Source of the DNA: Stenogyne calaminthoides
Taxonomy: Eukaryota > Streptophyta > Magnoliopsida > Lamiales > Lamiaceae
Length of the DNA: 64,000 nucleotides
Direction: 5' to 3'
Assembly (NCBI GenBank): GCA_037126765.1
Contig: JBBCBC010000021.1
Span: forward strand, 18,493,434 to 18,557,433
The translations under genes were made by a program, and so were the position numbers. Below, piece after piece: positions 10,470-22,204 of the stretch. Positions within the stretch are counted from its first letter, which is position 1. Every line of letters begins with the position of its first letter. Under the pieces are notes generated by a model. It ran no database searches. It saw nothing but the letters and a program-made list of their open reading frames with translations, and was not told where the DNA came from.

Positions 10470-11508
10470 TCCCTCAAGTGTGTTGCATTCCATGGGTATT
10501 GAGCCTTGGTGCCATCTGGTTGTTCGAGCTCGTACGCTCCATTAGGTAAGATTTTTGAGATCTTGAATGGGCCCTCCCAATTGGGGCCGAGGGTTCCTTT
10601 CGATTCGTCGAGTATCTTCTTGAGCACCAGGTCTCCTTCTCTGAAGCGTCGAAGTCGTACTTTGGAGTTGTAGTACTTCTCCGACCTTTGTTTGTACCTT
10701 GCGTTTCTTATGTTAGCTCTAGCCGCTTTTCCTCGAGCAGATGGAGGTTTCTGGTTAGGGCCTCATCATTTTGGTCTAAGGCGACTTGACTTGTGCGGAG
10801 ACTGGAGAAGTCGATTTCTGCGGGAACTACTGCTTCGGTCCTGAAGGCTAGTGAGTAGGGGGTTTCTCCTGTTGAATTTCTGCAGGTCGTTCTATAGGCC
10901 CACAAAACATCCGGGAGCTCACTAGCCCACTTCCCCTTGGCTCCCTCAATATTAGCTTTGAGAGTGTGTTTAATGATCTTGTTCACGGCCTTGACCTGGC
11001 TGTTTGACTGCGGATGATATGGGGTCGAGAAGAGCTTGGTGATTTTCCATTTCTTGAAGAATGCTTCGACCTTGAGGCCGTCAAATTGTTTACCATTGTC
11101 TGATATGATTTCTTGTGGTAAGCCAAATCTGCATATGATATTCCGCCATATAAACTTGATGACCTGGTTCTGATCTATGGTCGCCAGTGCCTCAGCTTCG
11201 GCCCATTTTGTGAAGTAATCCACCACCACCAGGGCATATTTGACCGAACCAGGCACTGTTGGGAGTGGGCCAATAATGTTTATCCCCCACTTTGCAAATG
11301 GCCATGGGCTGAGGATACTTGTGACCTCTTCCGAGGCGCTTTTGATGGAAGGAGCATAGACTTGGCACTTATGGCACTTGCGAGCAAAGATGATGGCGTC
11401 GGCTCTTAGTGTGGACAAAAAATATCCTTGTCTTGTGGTCTTGTGGGCCAGCGATTCTCCCCCGGTGTGGTTTCCGCATACCCCTTCATGTATTTCGCGT
11501 AGGATCAC
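10470..11508 (-). pseudogene. Element A integrase
   Basis: ORF 10708-11508 (266 aa) contains the zinc-binding N-domain (H...H, then CHKC), the core (SPWPFAKWGINIIGPLP, YFTKWAEAEALA, IISDNGKQFDG, YHPQSNSQVKAVNK) and the start of the C-terminal domain. The tail (ending in TKAQYPWNATHL) runs to about 10470 in shifted frames. Two of the three catalytic acidic residues are changed: the first Asp is Asn (WGIN) and the final Glu is Lys (QVKA). Element C keeps both (WGID, QVEV). Both changes are G-to-A, as in decay of methylated cytosine. Integrase would insert cDNA into the genome; this copy should be inactive. Confidence 0.9.
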
Positions 11509-11586
11509 TTGTCCTTGCTAAGGTATAACACACTGGAGTAGGGGGATGCTGAAACCACGCTTGTACAACTCATTTTGGATCATCGT

Positions 11587-12302
11587 CTATCTTGCAGCTC
11601 GCAATTGTAGCTGCCGGGCTTGGACCCTATCTGTTGGCAGGAGGCCTGCTGTCAAATATTCGATGATGGGTGTCATCCAGTTTGATGTTGGGGATTCTAG
11701 GTTTGGAACCTTTGCGTGCGCAGTGGAGGGGTGGGATAATGTCGTGATGGTGACATCTTTCATCTCTGGTGATCCTTCGGAAGTCGCTAGTCGCGCTAAC
11801 ACATCGGCTCGCGAGTTTTGTTCTCTTGGGATTAGCTCGACATGGATTTGGTCGAACTTTTGACATAATATTTTCACCACCTTTTGGTAAGCTGCCATCC
11901 GGTCGTCTCTTGCCTCATATTCTCCCGAGATCTGGTAGTCTACAAGTTGGGAATCTATGTGAACTTGTAATCTCTTGACACCCATCGCTGTTGACATTTC
12001 TAGGCCGCTGATGAGTGCTTCATATTCGGCCTCGTTATTCGTTGCGGGGAAGTTGAAAGTGATGGCGTTCTGAAATGAGGTTCCTTCTGGGTTTATCAGA
12101 ACTACACGGCCCCCGACTTATAGGAGGTCGCTGACCCGTCCACGAATAGCTCCCAAGGTGGGCCATTTGAACACCCAGCTTCAGATGGGAAGGTGAGTTC
12201 CACGATGAAATCGGCTAAAGCCTGGGCTTTGATGGCAGGTCTGGGTGCGTAAGTTACCCCGTATTGTCCAACCTCAATTGCCCATTTGAGGCATCGTCCC
12301 AT
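11587..12302 (-). pseudogene. Element A second (archaeal-type) RNase H domain
   Basis: Reading leftward: ADFIVEL, WELFVDGSATSYKSGA (first Asp), then after a frameshift NNEAEYEALISGLE (Glu), LQVHIDSQLV (Asp) and SRADVLARLAT (final Asp). The DGS / EAEYEA / DSQL / ADxLA signature following an ordinary gypsy RNase H is characteristic of the plant Tat lineage. The frameshift near 12115 splits the domain into ORFs 12102-12302 and 11587-11997. Confidence 0.8.
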
Positions 12303-13470
12303 GTATCTGGTCGATGTAATATGTTCCTCAGGGGTGTGGAAGTGAGTACCTCGACTTGGTGGTCAAAAAAGTACGGCCTTAGCTTCCTTACGCTCATAAC
12401 CAGCGCATATGCACGTTTCTCCAGGGCCGGATATCGTTGCTCTGTTTCGTTCAACGTCTGGCTGATGAAGTAGATTGAAAATTCGTTCCTATCCTCTACT
12501 CGAGCGAGTACCGCACTCAGAGCTTTCTCGAAAGCCGCGAGGTATAGGAAAAGTTTTTCCCCCGGAATTGGTTTTGACAGAATGCTTACATCCACCAAGT
12601 AAGCCTTGATTTTGTCTAAATCTTCCTGGCTTTCGTGTGTCCATTCGAACTTTGACTTTTTTCGGATGGTTTCGAACGGCGGTTTGCATTTGTCTCCCAT
12701 TCGGGAGATGAAGCGGTTCAAGGCGGCTAGGCACCACGTGAGTTTTTGTACTTCCTTTACGTTTCAAGGCGCTCCCATGTCCAATATGGCTTTGACCTTG
12801 GTGGGGTTCGCCTCTATCCCCTGCTTGCTCACCAGGTGCCCCAGGAATTTCCCTGACTCGACCCCGAAGTTGCATTTTCTGGGGTTCAATCGCATGTTGA
12901 ATTTCCTCAGGATGTCGAAAGTTTGGGCCAAGTGTGTCAGGTGGTCCTCCGACCTCAAACTTTTGACGACTATGTCAACTACGTAGACTTCCACCGACTT
13001 CCCAATGAGGTCGGTAAACATGTGGTTGACCAGCCTCTGGTATGTTACCCCTGCATTTTTTAAGCCGAAGGGCATCCTCTTCCAGTAATAGACGTTCTTT
13101 TCTGTCAAGAACGAGGTATGTTGTCGGTCAGGTTCATACATGGCTATCTGGTGGTAGCCTGCAAAGGTGTCCATGAAGGACATTATCTCGTGTCCTGCCG
13201 TGTTGTCTATCAGGTGGTTGATGTGGGGCATTGGGAAAAAATCTTTTGGACAAGCGCTGTAGAGATCTGTGAAGTCGATGCACAACTGCCAAGTCCCATT
13301 GGATTTTTTTCACTAACACAGAGTTAGCCACCCACTAGGGTTGATCGGCTTGTGTGATCAAGTCGTTGTCCAGTAACTTTTTTAGCTCCTCGGCTAATGC
13401 TGCGTACTTTTTGGGGCCGAACTTTCGCCTCTTCTGAGCTATCGGTTTTCGAGCTGGATCTATGAACAAC
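12254..13470 (-). pseudogene. Element A reverse transcriptase and first RNase H
   Basis: ORF 12764-13285 has CIDFTDLYSACPKD, FMDTFAGYHQI and MPFGLKNAGVTYQRLV. The catalytic box reads YVVD instead of YVDD, so the active site is damaged. ORF 12254-12721 continues with the thumb/connection and RNase H (FETIRKKSKFEW, YFISQTLNETEQRY, LRPYFFDHQVEV). A frameshift separates the two ORFs around 12740-12770, and the stretch 13286-13470 upstream carries stops. Confidence 0.85.
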
Positions 13471-14487
13471 TTATGGCATGCGACTTCCAGGTCGATCAAC
13501 ACCATATCCTTGTGCGACCAAGCGAAGACGTCTAAGTTCTTTTTTGAGAAAGTCGATGACTTTCCCCTTCAGGTCGTTCGACATTCTTGAGCCTATGATT
13601 ACTTCAAGATCTGGTCGGGCTGGGTCTACTTTGACTTTCTCGAGGTCTTCCCCCGGGATGGCCCTTGGGGTATTTTGCCGTGGGTTGTCTATTTCTGCTT
13701 CGAGCAGAAATTCTTCTGGTTCGGGCCCCATCCTTGGATTGAGGTCATCGCGAGTTCTCTTCCTGCTCGTTTTATTATTTAAAATTTCACACTGCCTTTC
13801 GCTATCTATTACAAGTATTTGTTTGCTAGAAATTGGTGCGGAATTTAAAATAGACGAGGAATAAATCAAACAACCCCTTGCATCAACTTGGTCACCTTTG
13901 ACGGTGCCGACCAGCCCACTCTTGGTGGAAAACTTTACACAGAAATAAAAAGTTGAGGACGTAGCTTCAAATTCATGTTCAAATGGCCTCCCGAGAAATC
14001 CATTATAGGAGCTCGGGAGGTCGACAACTAAAAAATCTAAAAGCTTAGTGGCCCTAACTTTATCATTCAGAGTGGAGACCAATTCTACGGCAAGTCGGAT
14101 CATCCCTGTTGGCTTCACTGTCGCGTCCCCGAAGCCCTTCACGATATGGTTGTATGGAGTGATGCATGCGTCGTAATATCCGAGCTGGTCCAGGGTCTTC
14201 TTAAAAAGTATGTTGCAGAAAGCCTCTCTATCCACTAGCAAGCGGCATACGGTCGTGCCCATGATATTGGCTCTGATTACCAGTGGATCGACGTTGGGGT
14301 AGACTACCCCGGCCTTGTCCTTCTCGCCGAACTCGATCGTGCTAGTCTCTTCTCCTATTGTGAAGACGGGTAACACCATTTTCCTGGCGTTTTCTATTTC
14401 TCTTATCTCCGCCTTCATCCGCCTTTTGGATGAGCCGGTTGATGAAAGCCCCCCTACTGTCCCTAGTGGGGACAAAGTATGTATCAC
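13471..14487 (-). pseudogene. Element A aspartic protease region
   Basis: A 338-residue open frame. The protease signature reads RLLVDREAFCNILF; element B has RLLIDGGAFYNILF at the same place, so A's DGG is altered to DRE. After it come YNGFLGRP and the conserved stretch VDPARPDLEVIIGSRMS that leads into RT. Protease normally cuts the gag-pol polyprotein. Confidence 0.8.
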
Positions 14488-16203
14488 ACGACCTCTCGCC
14501 CCTTCTGGAATAGGCGGTACTGGCCGTTCCCCCTGGCCGGCATCTCCCAGAGCCGGTTCCGCCCGTGGGTCTGCTTGTTGGCGACCTCTCTGAGCTTGAT
14601 CCTGATTCTTCTGAGGTCGCTTGACAAACTCGTCCAGTAATCCGTCCTCGTATAGCCTCCAAAGCTGGGGGAGTAGATCCTTTCACTCGCTAGTATAGTG
14701 CCCAGTTTGCTTGTGAAAATGGCAATATTTATTGGGGTTTGCCTTCCCCTTGTTCTTGATCGGCCGAGGTGGGAGAAGCAGTTCATGGTCCCTGATCTGG
14801 TTGTATACGTGCCCGGGTATCATGCCAAGCACTTCCATAAATTTTACCGAGATATTTTCCTCAAAAGGTTTGAAGTTGCCAGGTGCCTTGTAATTACTGC
14901 CGGCTTTCTTAGAGCTTTTCTTTGGGTCGGCGACCTCTTTGCCATCGGAGAGTCTCAATTCCAGAAGCTCTGAGGCGTGGATGAGGTCGCTAGATCATCT
15001 CCGAAAGTCATTGTAGTTGATCGGGTATTCAGTGGTCATACGCCGCCACAGCTTGGTTCCTTTCTTGAGTCTAGAGACGGCCCTAAGCACTTTGGCTTCA
15101 TCCCCTATCGGATCCCCTTCGAGTATGAGCTTGTCGATCCTTTCGATGTAGGATCGATCAGACTCGTTGTTGGCCTTTTGGGTGTTCATAAGTCGTTGTC
15201 TAGTCGCAGGTCACGGCGCCAAGGCCGTGAAATGGGTCAGATACAGCCTGGCGAGTTGTTCGAAAGATTCTACTGAGAAAGGTGGCAGCGAGGTGAACCA
15301 TTGGTGGGCCTGGTCGCTCAAAGTTAGGGAAAACAAACGGCACCTAGTGGCATCTGTCGCGCCCATGGAGGCCATGTAGGAGTTATACTTGGCCACGTGG
15401 ACCCTTGGGTCCGTGTTTCCACTGTAGCGATCTAGGGCCACCGTGTTGATTTTTCATTGGGTGGGTGCTAACGTGACTGTGGTCCCGAGGGGGGAGTCCG
15501 GGATGATAAGGTTATGGTCTGCCCCTGTCGGGCTGCTTTGGTTCTCGGCTCATTCTAGAATTCACTGGACCGTCCTGGCCAGCACATCAATTTTGATGTC
15601 GCGATGGTCTTTGGGGGGGTAGGTCGTTCGTGGATTGTCCTGGCGAATTGCCGACCCCCTTGGCGGCTCATCATGATGTAAGTTTTGAGCCATGACCAGA
15701 TCTCGCTCCATCTGGTCGATGTGGCGGGGCTGAGATGGCCCCTCGTCTTCGATGGCTATTGGGGCCTTCTGGGCATCTTGTCTCCCAAGTCGGTCGAACA
15801 AGTTGCCTGACCCTGCTGGTCTTTCTAGGAGCTTGCAATTCCGAATGATTGCGTGTTTCGCCTGATCGTATGCCAGTTGGCTTGTGGAACGACCTTTCTC
15901 GACAAGGGAATTCTTGCCTTTAGAAGTCCCTGGATTGGGTGCCGCTTTCTTAGCCGGTGGCTGTTCGTCCTCGTCTTCGAAGGCGAGGCGTTTCTTGTGG
16001 AGGACTGCCAACATGGCCTTCGCATCCTCCGGTGTCTGCACGAGATTCCAACAGTCGGGGGTAGCCTCTGGAATGATGGGGTGAGAGCGCTCCATGCTCC
16101 TGGAGACCTCGACACCATCGCGGTGGTCCGTCTTGTTTCTGGTTATGTTACCTTGGTTGATCGCCATTGATAGGGGATGGGTTTTCTGTGGATTTTTCAG
16201 CAA
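14488..16203 (-). pseudogene. Element A gag
   Basis: Starts at 16203, 16 bases downstream of the primer site. The N-terminal part (15562-16203) is charged and low-complexity. A stop near 15455 (TGA where B has Arg) separates it from the capsid-like gag domain (ALDRYSGNTDPRVHVAKY, CRLFSLTLSDQAHQW, FEQLARLYLTHF, WRRMTTEY; 14995-15441). Further left is a zinc-knuckle-like YCHFHKQTGHYTSE (about 14690-14730) and LWRLYEDGLLDEFVK. Gag would form the particle. Several frameshifts are present. Confidence 0.85.
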
Positions 16204-16218
16204 ATCGACAGAGCCTTT

Positions 16219-16235
16219 CCCATAGACGGCGCCAA
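16219..16235 (-). other. Primer binding site of element A
   Basis: On the minus strand, ttggcgccgtctatggg directly follows the LTR end (acaaca). The same string follows the LTR of element C at 26534. TGGCGCC-type sites are typical of plant gypsy elements; I cannot assign the tRNA with certainty. Confidence 0.8.
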
Positions 16236-17418
16236 TGTTGTGACCTAGATTTTACGTCTAGGGCAACGTGATATTTATTGAATGGGATCAATTAAGTAAC
16301 AAAGAACACATATGAAATATACGCAGATTTGGTTACCCAGTTCGCCTTTTTAAGAAGACTACGTCTGGGGGTGCCCAAGCCAGGAGTATTTTATTATATT
16401 TTCTGCCTAAGAGTACTGAGATTTCGTCCCTTTACAAAGAGTGATACAAGTTGTATTTTTAGAGAAGAAATTAGGGTACACTCCTCCGTGGGCTTCCTTC
16501 AATGGGCTTGCCAAGCATCCAGCCGCCAGAGCTAGGGGTTTATCGATTAATCACGTGGTTTCCACATCTGGATACACTTGCCTTACTTACCCCGCGATAT
16601 CCGCACTTTCAGTTATCCGTATCTTTGCTATAAATAGCCGTCTGAGGTCGCTTCCAACTTGTGGTCTTTTCCAAGGTCGAGTGTGACCTTCTTGTTCCTT
16701 CTAGGTCGCTTTGCGACCTCCTTTTGCCTCTAAGTCGCTGTGCAACCTTCTTTATCTTTGAGGAAGTCACTCAGCAGCCTCCTGATTCCTACTGAAGTCG
16801 CTCTACCCGATCTCCCCACTGAGTAGGATTATTCCATGGTACAACAAACAATAATTCACAGTTGTATGGAACAGACAATCAAAGCAAGTAAATAGAACGA
16901 TAGGTTTGGTGACCCGGTTCGTCTGTGAAATAAGCTATGTCCGAGGGCATCCAAGCTAGGTTTTTGTATGATATGTATATGCCTATGAACTAAGATTTTT
17001 CAATCCTTTACATTTTGTTACACAACTAACATTTATAGGTTACAAATTAGGTCAAGAATGCTTCATGGCCCTTCTTGAGTGGCCCTCGGGGGCCGGCTGC
17101 TGGACGAGCTATCTTGAGAAGGAGATCCCATGACTTGGGGTGAGATCTTTGCTAACAGATACGCCTTTCATAATTATCTCCTGAAAATTCATCCATACTT
17201 GTGACCTACGACCACCCAGGGAGGTCAGTAGGAGAAGGTCGATCTGGCTCGTTAATTGGCGACTTGACATCCCCACACTACCTCGGAAGTCGCTTACTCT
17301 CTTAAGGAATCTCCTGTCTAGGTCGCACCCCAACCTGTCAATGGTGATTGAGAGCACAATACCATAAGTCGGGCATTTCAATAGCTCAGTACCCGAGAAC
17401 GGTTTTATCCTTGTTACA
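16236..17418 (-). repeat. Shared middle LTR (LTR2) of elements A and B
   Basis: A complete 1,183-bp LTR from tgttgtgacc to ttgttaca on the plus strand. The left neighbour is A's primer site, the right neighbour B's polypurine tract. It is the only complete LTR of the composite. ORFs inside it (for example around 16329-16686) have no recognisable domain. Confidence 0.85.
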
Positions 17419-17440
17419 ATAATTTCCCCTCAAGTCGAGG
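17419..17440 (-). other. Polypurine tract of element B
   Basis: On the minus strand cttgaggggaaattat sits immediately before the LTR start tgtaacaagg. This is the usual plus-strand primer position for reverse transcription. Confidence 0.7.
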
Positions 17441-17910
17441 TCGCGTACTCATATCAAAGCTTCATCTTGACCTGAGTTTCACCCAACCTACGGTGAGTCG
17501 GTAAAGAGAGACCGTTGAGGGAAGTCGATATCCTCGGGCAGGCGAATCGTCGCTTCGATTATCTGAATTGGTGTGTCAGACTGACCTCGGTTTTGCGGAT
17601 TCAAAATGATGGCATGACAGGCCGATGACGTGAGGCGCCGTGAGTCGCACCAATAGGGAGATGCGGTGTTATCCACGTGCGAATCTGCGAGCTTATTTCC
17701 GGTTAGGGCTCGAATTTTGGCAGATTTACAAATTGGCTCCTACTACTCCTTCTATAAATAGGTGGGAGTGTTTTAGGTTTCTTTAGAAAGTTCTCCTCTG
17801 CAAATCTCCGTTCGTGTATTCTACCCCAATTTCGCCAGATTTTCAGAGTGCTCCGACGAGAATCATTCCAAGGTAACTCTCTTATTTTTTTCCCTGATTC
17901 TTCTGGTGTC
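17441..17910 (+). promoter_or_regulatory. Promoter and 5' leader of antisense gene B
   Basis: TATA box tataaata at 17753-17760, about 150 bp before the ATG at 17911. The leader holds ctccgacgag-attcat, also found in A just before its ATG (7552-7570). Otherwise the upstream 300 bp differ strongly between A and B. Confidence 0.5.
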
Positions 17911-20411
17911 ATGGCTACCGGATCTTAAACCACTCCCCCGACTGCACAACCCGTGGCTTCATCGTCTTCAAATGATGATGATGTTTATATCTCACGATTC
18001 TATTGCCACCCTGGTCCTTCGTCTGTCGCCTGGAGTGCTGGGGAAACCCCGACCTTCATTGCCCCGAGTGAGGCTCGGGAAGATGATGGCAACGGTGAGT
18101 CGATCGACGAACAATTTATGGCGGAGCTTGGGACTATTACTCACCTGCCACCACTGGATATTCCTTCCCGCCAAGCCGCCCTGCCGGAGAGGACGGCGGT
18201 GGTGGGCTCCTCAATCGCGGGTCTTTCTGACACGGCTCGTAGGTATGGTGCCTATGAGCGGATTTTCGACTATGACGCTTATCTGTCTCGGGCTCCGTAC
18301 CAACGACCTAAATGCCTTTTTCAGAAGGCCGTGAAGTCACGAGGATAAGTACAGATTGGTCTTGAGCGACGAGCACATACGCTTGTTCTGTCTCAAGTTT
18401 AAAGTTCAGAGAGATGTCCATTTCTATGCCCCGACCTCCGAGGAGCGAGCCTACCAGCTGCCTCTGGGGATAATAGCAGTGAACGAGCATACTATGGAGG
18501 CCGGGGTATGATTTCCTTTGCACCCGACCATCTCTCATCTACTGGCAACATGGAATCAGAGCCCGACTCAAATTACCCTGAACGGGTGGAGTTACATTAT
18601 CTGCACCATGATTGTGTTGGGGCAAGCCGGGCTGTATCGATTGCCGAGTCCAGGGGAGATATCCCACGTGATGTCTCCCATTGCCCAACATGGGGTTATA
18701 ATGTCGTGTGCCTTCGCAAGTGTAAGGAGCTCGTGAGTGGGATTCCGAATAAAGTGGATGGATGGCATCAAAGGTGGTGGTTTGTCGGAGGTGCTTGGGA
18801 GTCGGTTGATCCTTCGAGCACCCTGTCTATCCATGTTCCTACGGACTATACTCATCAACTCGAGAATGGTAAACTTTTAATTCTTCCCGTCACGATTGAT
18901 ACTTATCTAACTCTTTTCTTGTCCTGTAGTGTTCAAGCCCCGGCCGTCAGCGCTGTACTGGGACTTCATTCAGGCATTTGAGATGGTACATAATACGTTG
19001 TGAGCTCGCAAGATGTCAATGCCCTGAATACTGAGCTCAACTAACTTTAGGCCGAGTTGTATACCTATCCCCGTCATCTGAACATACCCTGTAAGTCGCT
19101 TTATCTGGCCAAATTTCTTTTGCGCGATGATTGTTGATTCGCGACCTAAACGACCTTTCCTTTTTGTGACAGTTCCTAATCACCCACCTTTTTTCCTCCA
19201 ACCATCTACTTCTGTGATGGCCACCCGGAAGAAGTCCGTGCAGGGCATGATGAGGAGAATCGCGCCTGTTAGTGCCCCTCCTCAAGGTCCGGCTCCCATT
19301 GATCCTTCTGCCACCGAGAAGGGGAAGAAAAAGGTCAAGGGATCGACCCCATCTGATTCCGAGCCTGCTCGGAAGAGGATGAGGGAGGAGAGTGGCACTC
19401 ATCGATCAATGACACACCGGGGTACTGGCGGATCGCCCCTCGGCTCGGCTCCACAGCCCCCACCTGCCTCAGAAGGAGTTCGTCATCCGAAGGATGACTC
19501 CTGGATGGGTTGGGATGCAGACCTGGCAAAAGAGTAAGTTCAGTTTATTTGTGCTTTGCTCTGGTGTTTATCATCATCTTGTTTGCTAATGCCCTGCTTT
19601 TCTTCGCATCCCGGACTATGCACCAGACAAGTTTTCTCTGGAGGTTCTGAGCTTCTTGAGGTCGGGCATGCTTGAAACCGGAAGGGCTCCCCGACGACTG
19701 GCCGTCTTATCTCCACCGAGGTATCCATAACTTCCTCGGGGGTGGACGAAAGAGGACCACAACACCGCCCACTGGCATAAGGTCACGAGACATTTGTACT
19801 CGGGCTTGGTCCATTCTTACAAGGCGACACTCTTCCTGGAGAAAACTAGCATCTATCTAGAATTCGAGCTCAAGAACCTGGCGAAGTCGGGGGAAAGGGT
19901 TTCTCACCAGGTCAAGAGGATAGTCTCGGGGGTTGAGGTCAAGAAGAAGCTGGATACCGCTAACTCCAAGCTGGCCCAGAAAGCATCCGACCTCTAGGGT
20001 CCCTTTGGAGAGGTCGAGGGTCGACTGGCGACTGAGAAGGCAGCTGTCACTCGAGTAGAGGGAGACCTGGATATGGCTAAGGGCGAAATGGTTGCCAGGG
20101 AGGCCAAGTTCGAAGAGGTTGAGGAGATGAACGCCAGCTATGCCTACGTCATGTCATTTGCGTGGACCATCCATATCTTCTGCCGGACGAATCCTACAGG
20201 TGACCTCTCTGGGATTTTCACTGAGTTGACCGAATATGTTCGCTACAATCCCATCGATCCCGACGTCCTGCTGGATATCAAGGACCTGAAAGGCATGGAC
20301 ATCATCCTCTCCTTCTTCCCCGGCCAGCATAGGATTGTATTTCCTGACCTTGAGGATATGCAGTCGGGGCTCACCGAGGTGGTCCCTGAGCGCAGCCCAG
20401 ACCCCGCATAA
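17911..20411 (+). pseudogene. Antisense extra ORF (aORF) of Tat element B
   Basis: Homologue of the A gene, same order of parts: TITHLPPLDI, YGAYERIFDYDAY, RDVHFYAPTSEE, NGWSYIICTM, WWFVGGAWES, then the basic Ser/Pro region (ARKRMREE), DDSWMGWDAD, a coiled coil, and LDIKDLKGMDIILSFF. Introns lie at the A positions: 18869-18929 (61 bp, as in A), 19091-19172 (82 bp), and one starting at 19534 whose acceptor AG is now AT (near 19609). A stop five codons after the ATG, frameshifts near 18340 and 18500, and a stop at 19996 show decay. Exon tail 20073-20411 is open. Confidence 0.7.
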
Positions 20412-21188
20412 ATCGCTGGCAACAGAGAAGTCGGAGGCCGAGCCCAGTGGAGATGCTGTGGAGACATTGGGTGTCGGGCCTGCGGGGGATGTTATCACTC
20501 CTGATCAATGAATGCGTTTACCAGCCAAGATATAAACAGGAGGGTTGTCTGCCAACAATAAGGTGGGCAGTCTTTGAACATAGTCAATGGTGCTACTGAT
20601 GAGATTTTGGTTGTTCTTAAGAATGATAACATCAGGAATCCTGATAAGAAAAAGGAGATTGAGAAGTTGTTGAACTCCATCCCCAACAATACTTTTGATC
20701 AGCACCTCCTTTCAAGTCGGAAGTCGTCTCGAAGTCGGTAGAACTGGATAGTGGTCGATAGCGGGTAGTGCTTTGGTATTTTGATGTATTTTTGCTTTCT
20801 GTTGGCCTTGAGCCGCTTGATGTAATCAGCCTTCGGGCTCTTATAATGTACCGACCTTCGGGCCTTTGTCATTAATGAAACTTAGATTTTTCTTTCCTTT
20901 ATCGTGCCGACTTGATTTCCTTATGCGACTTTGAGATTTGCATTTGTTCTTATCGCCTTATTATCGGTGCGATTTATTTTTGAACTTTGCTTAGTCGTTT
21001 TACAAAGTTAGGGGAGGACCGCACCGCTTTGGGTGGCGATCTCGCTGTAAGTATGTCGAAAGTCGTTCCTCGAGAGGTCGATGTTTTACATATGCGACGT
21101 CCTTTGGTTTAACACAGGAATTATGAAAAGAAAGTTGACATTATTATTGACTAGCAGAATAGTTTACATGAATATGATCTCGAACCTA
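20412..21188. other. Spacer between aORF B and pol remnant B
   Basis: Contains the antisense 3' untranslated region (ccttcgggcc, cattaatgaaac) and, at about 20510-20700, a segment absent from A (tataaacaggagggttgtc... through aacaatacttttgatc) that looks like a small insertion of unknown origin. No supported gene. Confidence 0.45.
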
Positions 21189-21413
21189 CTAATAATACTT
21201 CTTCAGATGAGATGCATTCCATGGGTACTGAGCCTTAGTGCTATCTGGATTTTTGAGCTCGTAGGCGCCGTTGAATAGGACTCTTGCGACCTTCTGTTGG
21301 GGGTCGATGTGTAAACTGTGATAAGCGACTTCAGGGTCGATGCTGACCATATCTTTATGTAACCATGCGAATACGTCCAGATTTTTCTTGAGAAAGTCGA
21401 TGACTTCCCCCAT
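21189..21413 (-). pseudogene. Element B pol remnant: RT entry fused to integrase tail
   Basis: A 74-residue open frame starts with EVIDFLKKNLDVFAW and HSLHIDPQQKVA, the segment that normally leads into gypsy RT. It then jumps in frame to NGAYELKNP and AQYPWNASHLKKYY, the end of integrase. The whole RT, both RNase H domains and the integrase core (about 3 kb in element A) are deleted with the frame preserved. Confidence 0.75.
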
Positions 21414-22204
21414 CTAGCTTGATATCTTATAGCCTATTATGACTTCGAGATCAGGGCGGGCTGGGTCCACTTTCACTTTCTTGAGCTCTTCCCCTGGGAT
21501 GGGCCTTGGACCATCTTGTCGAGGGTCATCTATTTCGGCTTCTAATATGAATTCTTCAGGTTCTGGCCCCATTCTAGGGTCGAGGTCGTCACGACTTCTC
21601 TTTTTACTAGTCTTTTTGGCATTCAACTCATTATCTACTACCAGTATATGATTGCTAGATTTGTGTGCAGAATTGAAATGAGACGAAGAGTAAAGCAAAC
21701 AACCCCTTGCATCCACTTGGTCACCTTTAATAGTGCTAACCAGCCCACTCTTGGTGGGAAACTTTACACAGAAATAAAATGTAGAGGATGCAACCTCGAA
21801 CTCATGCTCGAACGGCCTCTCAAGAAACCCGTTATAGGTACTGGGGAGGTCGATAATAAGGAAATCGAGAAGCCTAGTGTTCCTAACCTTCTCATCTAGG
21901 GTAGATACTAGTTCGATGGACAGGTGGGTCATGCCGAGCGGCTTCACGGTTGCATTCTCGAAGCCCTTCACAGAGTGATCGCATGGGGTGATATAAGTAT
22001 CATATTCCCGAGTTGATCCAAGGTTTTCTTGAAGAGGATATTGTAGAATGCCCCTCCATCGATCAATAGTCGGCATATGGTCATCCCCATGATGCCTCTG
22101 ATGAACAGAGGGTCGATGTTTAGGTAGACAATTCCAGCCTTGTCTTTCTCGCCGAATTCGATCTTGTTGGTCTCTTCGGTCACAGTAAGTATCGGGAGGA
22201 CCAT
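21414..22204 (-). pseudogene. Element B aspartic protease region
   Basis: Two overlapping frames (21968-22204 and 21414-22076) cover VLPILTVTEETNKIEFGEKD, the protease motif RLLIDGGAFYNILF with an intact DGG, a frameshift near 22010, then YNGFLERPFEHEFEV, DDLDPRMGPEPEE and VDPARPDLEVIIG. Clearly homologous to 13471-14487 in A. Confidence 0.8.
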
